Assembly (NCBI GenBank): GCA_021816165.1 | Contig: JAKAYZ010000064.1 | Span: 1 to 8,029 of the forward strand | Reading direction: 5' to 3' | Length of the DNA: 8,029 nt | Source: Planctomycetota bacterium | GTDB lineage: Bacteria; Planctomycetota; Phycisphaerae; WQYP01 | In this document: one piece after another, positions 1-5,955 of the stretch | How positions within the stretch are numbered: the first letter of the stretch is position 1 | Layout of the letters: every line of letters starts with the position of its first letter | The notes under the pieces: model-generated | Database searches by the model: none | What the model saw: the letters and a program-made list of their open reading frames with translations, nothing else | What the model was told of the DNA's origin: nothing | Made by a program: the position numbers and the translations under genes

Positions 1-1107
1 TTTACCGATGTGGGTGTATCATCCAAGCACATTTCCACCCTTGTCAATCACAGCATCGTGATGCCGATTACGCACAACAGCCTGGCACAAGTTGCGCCCG
101 GACTGCCGAATGTGGATGTGAGTAATTATCGCGGTGGGGTAGCCATTCTGCTGCAAAATATATCACCTCCGGAATCGGTCCATTCCATGGCGGAACGCAT
201 CACCAACATGAGTGAAGAACCCGACTTCGCCAGTATTGAATATCGCCCCTTCGAGGTCATTCCCCTGCATTATGCCGCGAGTTCGGCATCCGCCAAGGGG
301 GCGGCTCGGCATCCGGCAGTCACCTCGGCCATCGTGGTGGCGGTAGACCCCAACTTGCTTTACGACGCCAACAGCGAGGCGGTTATCCGCGCCTGGACGA
401 AAAAGGTGGCGGCCCCGGAATGGCGCATTGTCCGCACCGCCCTGACCACCTCCGGAGGCCTGGCCGGCATTACCAGCTTTGCGCCGCAGGTAGCCGCCGA
501 AGCCCGGCTCAATGCCGTTGCGTCGGTGTTGATATCGCTGATTCTGATCGTCATTTACGTCTGGTTGCGGTTTGGAGGCATTCGTTACGGTTTCGGCGTT
601 ATCTTCTCCCTGGTGCACGATGCCGTGGTGGCGGTAGCCGCTACCGTGCTGGCGGTGTACATACACAAATCGCCGGTGGGTAAATTTCTCCTTGTAGATA
701 ATTTCAAAATCAATATGACCATGATCGCCGCGTATCTGACCATTATTGGTTATTCAGTTAATGATACCATTGTGATTTTTGACCGCGTGCGCGAAAACCG
801 TGGCCGCACCAAGCAGCCGCTGACCGCCAAACTGGTCAATGACTCCATCAATCAATGCTTCGGCCGGACGATCTGGACAACCTTCACCGTGTTTGTGGTT
901 GTCTTAATTCTTTATGTGTTCGGTGGGGCCGGTGTGCACGGCTTTGCGTACGCCATGCTGATTGGTGTGTTCACCGGTGCCTACAGCACGTTGGCGATTG
1001 CGTCGCCGATGCTGCTGCATGTGAAGGACAAGCCGACCAAAAAGGATAAAGCCCTGATTGGCGGCGACGGGCAATCACTGACAACCCAAACGGCTGCACC
1101 GCAGTGA
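1..1107 (+). CDS. secF: Protein translocase subunit SecF, or SecF half of a SecD-SecF fusion (5'-truncated)
   Basis: The frame is open from base 1, so the gene enters from outside the window; the GTG at 10 lies inside the periplasmic domain and is not the start. SecF works with SecD beside SecYEG in the inner membrane, using proton-motive force to help pull proteins out of the cell. 368 codons are visible. Counting from base 1, residues 1 to about 165 are periplasmic and include a GGV motif (NYRGGVAIL) where SecF proteins usually have a GGT-type motif. Five hydrophobic segments follow at about 172-190, 196-219, 239-261, 289-308 and 314-341, matching TM2-TM6 of SecF. The hallmark IIGYSVNDTIVIFDRVREN lies at the end of the third visible segment, and HD in the second is also typical. 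A short lysine-rich cytoplasmic tail ends the protein. TM1, and SecD if fused, would lie upstream. The family is certain; whether it is a fusion cannot be told from here. Confidence 0.93.
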   Translation, partial: FTDVGVSSKHISTLVNHSIVMPITHNSLAQVAPGLPNVDVSNYRGGVAILLQNISPPESVHSMAERITNMSEEPDFASIEYRPFEVIPLHYAASSASAKGAARHPAVTSAIVVAVDPNLLYDANSEAVIRAWTKKVAAPEWRIVRTALTTSGGLAGITSFAPQVAAEARLNAVASVLISLILIVIYVWLRFGGIRYGFGVIFSLVHDAVVAVAATVLAVYIHKSPVGKFLLVDNFKINMTMIAAYLTIIGYSVNDTIVIFDRVRENRGRTKQPLTAKLVNDSINQCFGRTIWTTFTVFVVVLILYVFGGAGVHGFAYAMLIGVFTGAYSTLAIASPMLLHVKDKPTKKDKALIGGDGQSLTTQTAAPQ

Positions 1108-1238
1108 AACGTTGCTCAAGCAGATTGGACAAAGGCTTTATCTGTTGGATACGTGACGGTGTTTGGGGCCGGTCTGGGCGGTACCGTGAGGTTTTAACTG
1201 TCGGTTGACGGCTAAGTTATGGTCGGAATTATTCGATC

Positions 1239-1266
1239 TTGCCACTTTGCTGGGTACCGATATAAT
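1239..1266 (+). promoter_or_regulatory. Probable sigma-70-type promoter of rpsO
   Basis: A -35 box TTGCCA (1239-1244) and a perfect -10 box TATAAT (1261-1266) are separated by 16 bases. Transcription would start near 1273, giving a leader of about 80 bases before the rpsO ATG. The promoter lies inside the open frame that extends S15 upstream to 1205, which argues against that longer protein. It also suggests that rpsO is transcribed independently of secF. Confidence 0.6.
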
Positions 1267-1299
1267 TACAAATTCGAGATTATCCCGCGAGGAACTCTC

Positions 1300-1325
1300 C
1301 GGCGTGTGCTGGGGGTATCCCGCCG
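1300..1325 (+). promoter_or_regulatory. Hairpin in the rpsO leader, possible S15 regulatory element
   Basis: CGGCG at 1300-1304 pairs with CGCCG at 1321-1325, and an inner GG/CC pairing can stack on it. The hairpin ends 10 bases before the Shine-Dalgarno sequence GAAGAGG (1336-1342). S15 represses its own translation through leader RNA structures in several bacterial groups, and these structures differ between phyla. The position fits such a role. The stem is short, and no match to a described S15 leader class can be claimed. Confidence 0.3.
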
Positions 1326-1351
1326 TTTTATCGGTGAAGAGGCGTTTTTTA

Positions 1352-1618
1352 ATGTTAAACCAGTCGAAAAAGTCGGAAATCATATCTAATATGCGGATTC
1401 ATGAGGGGGACACCGGTTCTGCCGAGGTGCAGATCGCTATCCTGACCGAACGGATCAATGAACTGACGCAGCATCTGCAATCGCATAAAAAAGATTATTC
1501 ATCCAGGCGTGGATTGTTGAAGATGGTCGGCAAGCGATCAAGTTTGCTGAAATACCTGACGCGTACGGATCCGCAGCGGTATCAAAGTGTGATCACCCGG
1601 CTGGGATTGCGAAAATAA
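1352..1618 (+). CDS. rpsO: 30S ribosomal protein S15
   Basis: S15 is a primary 16S rRNA-binding protein of the small-subunit platform and helps form a bridge to the large subunit. The product is 88 residues, the usual size. It carries the family signature: [18 protein letters not shown] near residues 18-35, then helices containing [15 protein letters not shown] and the C-terminal [12 protein letters not shown]. The ATG at 1352 was chosen because S15 proteins begin about 18 residues before the DTGS motif and because GAAGAGG (1336-1342) sits 9 bases upstream. The frame stays open to a TTG at 1205, but the extra 49 residues look nothing like S15 and cover the promoter. It lies 244 bases after secF and 172 bases before pnp; rpsO followed by pnp is a widespread arrangement. 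Autoregulation by S15 binding to its own leader is known in the family and is only inferred here. Confidence 0.97.
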   Translation: MLNQSKKSEIISNMRIHEGDTGSAEVQIAILTERINELTQHLQSHKKDYSSRRGLLKMVGKRSSLLKYLTRTDPQRYQSVITRLGLRK

Positions 1619-1628
1619 ATGGTTTTTT

Positions 1629-1661
1629 CACAGGCCCTCCCCAATTTGGGGTGGGCTTGTG
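1629..1661 (+). terminator. Strong hairpin after rpsO without a U-tract
   Basis: CACA-G-GCCC-T-CCCC (1629-1642) pairs with GGGG-T-GGGC-T-TGTG (1648-1661) around the loop AATTT. That gives about 13 pairs with one T-T mismatch and one G-T wobble. It begins 10 bases after the rpsO stop. A run of six T precedes the stem, but none follows it on either strand. It could be a termination or attenuation hairpin, a 3'-end stabiliser for rpsO mRNA, or an RNase III processing site between rpsO and pnp. The inverted repeat is certain; the role is not. Confidence 0.5.
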
Positions 1662-1670
1662 TGCTTAGAT

Positions 1671-1685
1671 GGGCGCTAGAAGCCC
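1671..1685 (+). repeat. Short inverted repeat in the rpsO-pnp spacer
   Basis: GGGC (1671-1674) and GCCC (1682-1685) enclose a 7-base loop. It is the second of three inverted repeats between rpsO and pnp. With only four pairs it may be chance, but all four are G-C and it stands between two longer stems. Confidence 0.25.
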
Positions 1686-1724
1686 GCGAAAATTGGTGTA
1701 AAAGATTTGGCCGAGAATGACAGT

Positions 1725-1768
1725 GCTGCAAGTCGGTTGGATTGTATTAGAGTGAAGTTGTTTGCAGC
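1725..1768 (+). promoter_or_regulatory. Inverted repeat in the pnp leader, candidate autoregulatory stem
   Basis: GCTGCAA (1725-1731) and TTGCAGC (1762-1768) are perfect 7-base complements separated by 30 bases, ending about 11 bases before the pnp ribosome-binding site (AAGGTG near 1780-1785). In Escherichia coli, RNase III cuts a stem in the pnp leader and PNPase then degrades the product to repress its own synthesis. This stem is in a comparable position, but it is shorter and the homology of mechanism is inferred. Confidence 0.35.
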
Positions 1769-1790
1769 CAAGCATTGGTAAGGTGAATAC

Positions 1791-3920
1791 ATGACGGTTG
1801 TTAAAGTCGAGACGGAGATTGCAGGGCGTTTATTGACGATTGAAACGGGGCATCTGGCCAAACAGGCAGCGGGCGCAGTGGTGGTGCGATTTGGTGAAAC
1901 GGTCATCCTCGCTACGGTCTGCACCAGTGATCCACGCCCCGGGACCGATTTCTTCCCCCTCACCGTTGACTATCGCGAGAAAACCTCGGCAGCCGGTAAG
2001 TTTCCCGGTGGCTTCATCAAGCGCGAAGGTCGCCCATCCACCAAAGAAACGTTAACCGCCCGGATGATTGATCGCCCCATTCGCCCGCTTTTCCCGATGG
2101 GTTACTTCGATGAGGTGCTGGTGCAGGTGATGGTGCTGTCGGCCGATGGACAAAATGATCCCGATGTGCTTTCAATGATCGGTTCGTCGGCGGCCCTGGC
2201 CATCAGCCAGGTACCATTTGAAGGCCCGCTGGCGGCGGTAAGGGTAGCACGCGTCAATGGCCAGTTTGTGGTTATGCCAACGGCTGAAGATATGGACCAT
2301 TCCGATCTGGACCTGCTGGTCGCTGGCACCGATGAAGCAGTCAACATGATTGAAGTCGGTTCCCGTGAACTGCCCGAGGCCGTGGTCTTGGAAGCCATCG
2401 CGTTAGGGCATGAGCACATCAAACGGCTGGTGGGAATTCAGCGCGAGTTGATGGCGCAGGTGGGTAAGCCAAAAGTGTGCAGCACCAATCTGCCCCCAGA
2501 CGAGTTGGTAAATGCCGTGGCCGCCTACGCAGACAAGCTGCGCAGCGCCAAGCAGATTCCGGGCAAAAAAGACCGGGGCGCAGCCGTCGATGCCGTGACG
2601 GATGAGATCAGTAAAACCTTTACAAAATCTGAAGGAAACACCGCCGCAACGGCAGTTTATGACGCCTTTCATGTGGCCATGGCCATATCCATGCTGGAAG
2701 AAAAGGTGGTGCGCCAGTTGATTCTGGACGGTAAGCGTCCGGATGGTCGCGACAACACAACCATTCGCCCCATTCAGTGCGAGGTGGGCATCCTGCCGCG
2801 GACGCACGGGTCGGCCATTTTTTCGCGGGGCGAGACGCAGGCACTGGTTACCACCACACTCGGGACCGGTGATGACGAGCAGATCGTAGACGGGCTTGGC
2901 GCCGAGTATTCCAAGAAGTTTATGCTGCATTACAACTTTCCGCCGTTTTCTACCGGCGAGGTAAAGCGGATCATGGGCCCCGGGCGACGTGAGATCGGCC
3001 ATGGCGCGCTGGCTGAACGGTCGCTGGAACCGGTATTACCAGCCCCGGATCAATTCCCCTATGTGGTGCGCCTGGTTTCGGACATCCTGGAATCAAATGG
3101 AAGTTCGTCCATGGCGTCGGTTTGCGGCGGCACGCTGGCATTGCTGGATGCCGGTGTGCCGTTGGTGCGCCCGGTGGCGGGAATCAGCATTGGGCTGGTG
3201 ACCGAGGGGACCCGTGAGGTGCTCATCACCGATATCCTCGGTGAAGAGGATCATTACGGCGATATGGATTTCAAGGTGTCGGGCACCACGCAGGGGATTA
3301 CCGGCATCCAGTTGGATTTGAAGATACGCGGTCTTCGTCACGACATTATTGAAAAAACGTTGGAACAGGCCCGGGTCGCACGCCTCGGCATTCTGGAAAA
3401 AATGCACGCGGCGATTGCCGCCCCCAGATCGCAAATTTCGCCGCACGCCCCGCGTCTGCTTACCATCCACATCAACCCGGATAAGATTGGTAAAGTTATT
3501 GGCCCGGGTGGCAAAACCATCAAACGGATTGTTGAAACCACCGGAGCCAAAATCGACATCGATGATGATGGAACCGTCTTTATATCAGCGGTGGGTATGG
3601 ATGCTGCCGAACGCGCCCGCGAAGAGGTGGAGCGGCTTACCGAGGATGTGAAGGTAGGTAAGGTCTACACCGGCCGGGTGAGTTCAATAAAAGATTTTGG
3701 CGCATTCGTTGAAGTAATTCCCGGCGTTGATGGTCTTTGCCATGTCAGCGAACTGGCAGATAAATTTGTCAAAAACGCGCACGATGAAGTGAAAATCGGA
3801 CAGGAACTGCGTGTGAAGGTTATCGCAATTGACGATCAGGGACGTATTAAGTTGTCCCGTAAGCAGGCCGTCCGTGATGAGGCGCAGCATCTGGGCCAGA
3901 CGCCCGTACCAACGGCGTAA
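1791..3920 (+). CDS. pnp: Polynucleotide phosphorylase (polyribonucleotide nucleotidyltransferase)
   Basis: PNPase degrades RNA from the 3' end using phosphate and releases nucleoside diphosphates; it can also run in reverse to add tails. It is a cytoplasmic trimer, often bound to the degradosome. The 709 residues match the usual length and carry all domains: first RNase PH domain (about 10-140, with the RNA-contact region FPGGFIKREGRP), linker helical domain (about 145-300), second RNase PH domain (about 315-540), KH domain (about 554-615, GPGG at 571-574) and S1 domain (about 620-692). The active-site stretch EEDHYGDMDFKVSGT has D487 and D493, the counterparts of the two catalytic aspartates of the E. 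coli enzyme. GPGRREIGHGALAER is also present. The tail after S1 is very short. The ATG at 1791 has AAGGTG 5 bases upstream, and the N-terminal alignment fits. No lesion is visible. Repeats in the leader suggest autoregulation. Confidence 0.98.
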   Translation: MTVVKVETEIAGRLLTIETGHLAKQAAGAVVVRFGETVILATVCTSDPRPGTDFFPLTVDYREKTSAAGKFPGGFIKREGRPSTKETLTARMIDRPIRPLFPMGYFDEVLVQVMVLSADGQNDPDVLSMIGSSAALAISQVPFEGPLAAVRVARVNGQFVVMPTAEDMDHSDLDLLVAGTDEAVNMIEVGSRELPEAVVLEAIALGHEHIKRLVGIQRELMAQVGKPKVCSTNLPPDELVNAVAAYADKLRSAKQIPGKKDRGAAVDAVTDEISKTFTKSEGNTAATAVYDAFHVAMAISMLEEKVVRQLILDGKRPDGRDNTTIRPIQCEVGILPRTHGSAIFSRGETQALVTTTLGTGDDEQIVDGLGAEYSKKFMLHYNFPPFSTGEVKRIMGPGRREIGHGALAERSLEPVLPAPDQFPYVVRLVSDILESNGSSSMASVCGGTLALLDAGVPLVRPVAGISIGLVTEGTREVLITDILGEEDHYGDMDFKVSGTTQGITGIQLDLKIRGLRHDIIEKTLEQARVARLGILEKMHAAIAAPRSQISPHAPRLLTIHINPDKIGKVIGPGGKTIKRIVETTGAKIDIDDDGTVFISAVGMDAAERAREEVERLTEDVKVGKVYTGRVSSIKDFGAFVEVIPGVDGLCHVSELADKFVKNAHDEVKIGQELRVKVIAIDDQGRIKLSRKQAVRDEAQHLGQTPVPTA

Positions 3921-3921
3921 A

Positions 3922-3947
3922 AAGCTGTGATGACGGCGTCACGGCTT
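3922..3947 (+). terminator. Hairpin directly after pnp without a U-tract
   Basis: AAGCTGTGA (3922-3930) pairs with TCACGGCTT (3939-3947) over nine positions with one T-G wobble, around an 8-base loop. It starts two bases after the pnp stop. The bases that follow (GGTAGAAGC) are not T-rich, so it is not a classical intrinsic terminator. It may protect the pnp mRNA end, weaken read-through into the cold-shock gene, or mark a U-tract-independent terminator. Confidence 0.5.
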
Positions 3948-3993
3948 GGTAGAAGCGGTATTTCGGATGTTGGGGTAAATCCGGGAGGCGGCC

Positions 3994-4242
3994 ATGCCAA
4001 CAGGACGCGTGAAGTGGTTTAATCACCGCAAAGGCTTCGGCTTTTTAGTCGATGAATCTGGTAATGAGGTGTTTATTCATTACACGGTGATTGACGGCCG
4101 GGGTTTTCGTCGCCTGCACGACGGCGAAAAAGTTCAGTTTGATGTCTTTCGGGGACCCAAAGGCCTGTGCGCTTCGCGCGTGTATCGGCCGCAGCCCCGC
4201 AAGGCCGCCGAGGAATTTAAACAAGCTTTGGCGGAAGACTAA
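3994..4242 (+). CDS. Cold-shock-domain RNA-binding protein (CspA family)
   Basis: The product is 82 residues, a single cold-shock OB fold plus a short charged tail. The family opening GRVKWFNHRKGFGFLV is clear, with RNP-1 (KGFGFL, about residues 13-18) and RNP-2 (VFIHY, about 27-31), and the closing GPKGLCASRVYRP. These surface aromatic and basic residues bind single-stranded RNA or DNA; family members act as RNA chaperones or antiterminators. Residues 66-82 (PQPRKAAEEFKQALAED) form a tail beyond the usual fold. The start is fixed by a strong Shine-Dalgarno sequence, GGGAGG at 3983-3988, 5 bases before the ATG. It lies 73 bases after pnp and 38 bases before the kinase gene. The sequence does not show whether it is cold-induced. 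It cannot be tied to one named paralogue such as cspA or cspD. Confidence 0.92.
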   Translation: MPTGRVKWFNHRKGFGFLVDESGNEVFIHYTVIDGRGFRRLHDGEKVQFDVFRGPKGLCASRVYRPQPRKAAEEFKQALAED

Positions 4243-4280
4243 GGCGGCCCGCCATCGGTCAGCCATGAGGCGGTTTCAGC

Positions 4281-5063
4281 ATGATGAGCCGATCCAATCC
4301 CGCGCCCGCCGCGGACTTACGTCCATCAAGCAGCGATCCGCGGGAGTCAGAACGCGAATTTCGTCTGCATCAACTCGCCAAGCTGGGTGAATTGGCCGGT
4401 GGCCTGGCACACGAACTGAAAAATCCGCTCTCAACAATCAAACTTAATCTCCAACTGTTGCAGGAAGATATTGCGGCAGTGCCCGATATGGACACCAGCC
4501 GGGCACGCGTACAAACCCTGCGACGGGAAGTGGATCGGCTTCATCAGACGCTGGATTCCTTTCTAAAATTTGCCGGTCGGATCGAACTCGATCGGCAAAC
4601 GGTGCACGTCAATTCCATCATTCGTGATATGATCGATTTTTTCACGCCGCAGGCCGCCGCACATCAGGTTCGCGTGCATGCCAGCCTCGCTGACGAGGAT
4701 CTGAAGGTGAGCCTTGATATTAATCTTTTCAAGCAGGCCCTCTTAAACATGATGCTTAATGCAGTACAGGCGATGCCCTCGGGAGGCGAATTGATTATCC
4801 GCACCGGCGTGCACGATTCCATGCTTATTCTCGATGTATCCGACACGGGAATGGGTATTCCTCCGTCGCAGTTGCCACGCCTTTTTGAAGCATTTCACAC
4901 CACCACAAAAGGGGGGACCGGCTTGGGATTGGCAACCACACGCCGCATTATCGAAGAGCATGGCGGCCACATCAGTGTTGAAAGTCAGCCGGGGCGGGGC
5001 ACTAATTTTAGAGTCGAATTGCCGCTGCGGGATAAAGAAGTTATACCATCTCCTGTGGATTAG
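4281..5063 (+). CDS. Soluble sensor-less histidine kinase (HisKA + HATPase_c)
   Basis: The 260-residue product autophosphorylates on histidine and should pass the phosphate to a response regulator, none of which is in the window. Residues 1-30 are a low-complexity, Ser/Pro/Arg-rich start. The dimerisation/H-box domain covers about 31-100, with LAHELKNPLSTIKLN and the phospho-acceptor H44. The ATP-binding domain follows: N-box NMMLNAVQAM with N160, G1 box DTGMGIP from D188, F-box LFEAFHTTTKGG near 201-212 and G2 box GTGLGLA at 212-218. The H-box and catalytic domain most resemble the NtrB/AtoS style of kinase. There is no membrane segment, PAS, GAF or HAMP domain, so the signal must come from a partner or the short N-terminus. 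ATGs at 4281 and 4284 are both possible; GAGG at 4267-4270 is rather far (10-13 bases). It sits 38 bases after the cold-shock gene and 43 before the hydrolase gene, suggesting co-transcription. Kinase identity is secure, its pathway unknown. Confidence 0.93.
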   Translation: MMSRSNPAPAADLRPSSSDPRESEREFRLHQLAKLGELAGGLAHELKNPLSTIKLNLQLLQEDIAAVPDMDTSRARVQTLRREVDRLHQTLDSFLKFAGRIELDRQTVHVNSIIRDMIDFFTPQAAAHQVRVHASLADEDLKVSLDINLFKQALLNMMLNAVQAMPSGGELIIRTGVHDSMLILDVSDTGMGIPPSQLPRLFEAFHTTTKGGTGLGLATTRRIIEEHGGHISVESQPGRGTNFRVELPLRDKEVIPSPVD

Positions 5064-5106
5064 CCGACGGCGGCGGTCAGGTATCTCTTTGCAGGGACGC
5101 GTAATC

Positions 5107-5922
5107 ATGTCTATCCGTATGCTTATTTCAGATGTAGACGGTACCCTGCTCCGGCCGGATAAATCTGTATCGGCCGGGAGCCGCGCCGCCATTAATAAGG
5201 CGCGATCCTGTGGCGTCCGGTTTACGGTTATCAGCGGTCGTCCGCCACTGGGCCTGCAATTTCTGGTGGATGCATTGGAACTTACCGAACCGATCGCTGC
5301 GCTCAACGGAGCAATGATTGTCTGGCCCAATTTAAGCCTGCTGCAGGCGACCACCATTGAACCGGTCGTCGCTGCCGAGGTGGCAAAAATCATCCAGCAG
5401 CATGGGCTTGAACTGTGGCTTTATACAATTAATAATTGGCTGGTGTCCGATCTGCAATCCCCCCGGGTTCGCCATGAAGTGGCGGTTGTCCATCACGAGC
5501 CATCGCTCATCCCCGCAGGCGGAGTATTTCCCCATTCAATAACCAAAGTGCTGGGTGTCAGCGATGACCATCCTCTGGTGCAGCGGTGTGAGAAGGCGGT
5601 ACTGGAGAAATTTTCGCATCAGGTCGCGGCGAGTCGATCGCAGCCGCACTATCTGGACGTGACCGCTCCCGAGGCGGATAAGGGCTTTGGCGCAAGTTCC
5701 CTGGCCCGGATCGTCGGTATTGGCCTTGAATCGGTCGCGGTCATTGGCGACGGCCCGAATGATATCCCGATGTTTCAAAAGGCGGCACTTAGCGTGGCCA
5801 TGGGCAATGCGGATGAGGCAGTGCGCCGTGCTGCGCAATACACCACCGACACCAATTTGGACGATGGTTTCGCGCGCGGCGTTGACCGGTTTGTGCTGCC
5901 GGCGGCTGGCCGGCGCATTTGA
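5107..5922 (+). CDS. Cof-type HAD-superfamily hydrolase, probable sugar or nucleotide phosphatase
   Basis: The 271-residue product is a cytoplasmic phosphatase of the haloacid dehalogenase superfamily, Cof/YidA-like type with a large C2 cap between motifs II and III. Motif I is DVDGTLL, with nucleophile D9 and acid/base D11. Motif II is VISGR with S43, motif III is the lysine in DKGFG (K192), and motif IV is GDGPND with D215 and D219 for magnesium. All catalytic residues are present and the length is normal. Members dephosphorylate sugar phosphates, flavin or pyridoxal phosphates and similar small molecules; the substrate cannot be read from sequence. The ATG at 5107 was chosen because motif I should lie within about ten residues of the start and AGGGA (5093-5097) is 9 bases upstream. 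The frame extends upstream to 4834, but there it overlaps the kinase catalytic domain in another frame. It lies 43 bases after the kinase gene and 33 before the lipoprotein gene. Confidence 0.93.
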   Translation: MSIRMLISDVDGTLLRPDKSVSAGSRAAINKARSCGVRFTVISGRPPLGLQFLVDALELTEPIAALNGAMIVWPNLSLLQATTIEPVVAAEVAKIIQQHGLELWLYTINNWLVSDLQSPRVRHEVAVVHHEPSLIPAGGVFPHSITKVLGVSDDHPLVQRCEKAVLEKFSHQVAASRSQPHYLDVTAPEADKGFGASSLARIVGIGLESVAVIGDGPNDIPMFQKAALSVAMGNADEAVRRAAQYTTDTNLDDGFARGVDRFVLPAAGRRI

Positions 5923-5955
5923 TGTGCTCTACAGACATGAGAAGGTGGCCAGCGG

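Noticed and set aside
163..666. 167-codon antisense open frame inside secF
   Set aside because: It is a shadow of a conserved membrane protein, rich in Arg, Gly and His, with no family match recognised.
1156..1187. ACGGT/ACCGT inverted repeat after secF followed by GAGGTTTT, considered as a secF terminator
   Set aside because: The perfect stem is only five pairs with a 22-base loop, extended only by G-T wobbles; too weak to call.
1205..1233. TTGACG-17-ATTATT as a second rpsO promoter
   Set aside because: The -10 box is poor, and the TATAAT promoter just downstream explains the gene better.
1205..1351. N-terminal extension of S15 starting at a TTG
   Set aside because: The extra 49 residues do not resemble S15, cover a strong promoter, and the ATG at 1352 has a good ribosome-binding site and gives the normal S15 length.
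2403..3002. 199-codon antisense open frame inside pnp
   Set aside because: It lies fully inside a conserved gene; its composition is that of a shadow frame (many His, Arg, Gly), and no recognisable domain or ribosome-binding site was found.
4834..5106. N-terminal extension of the HAD hydrolase
   Set aside because: It overlaps the kinase catalytic domain in a different frame, has no family similarity, and HAD motif I fits a start at 5107.
4743..5393. 216-codon antisense open frame across the kinase and hydrolase genes
   Set aside because: It spans two well-supported genes and their spacer, and has no recognisable motif.
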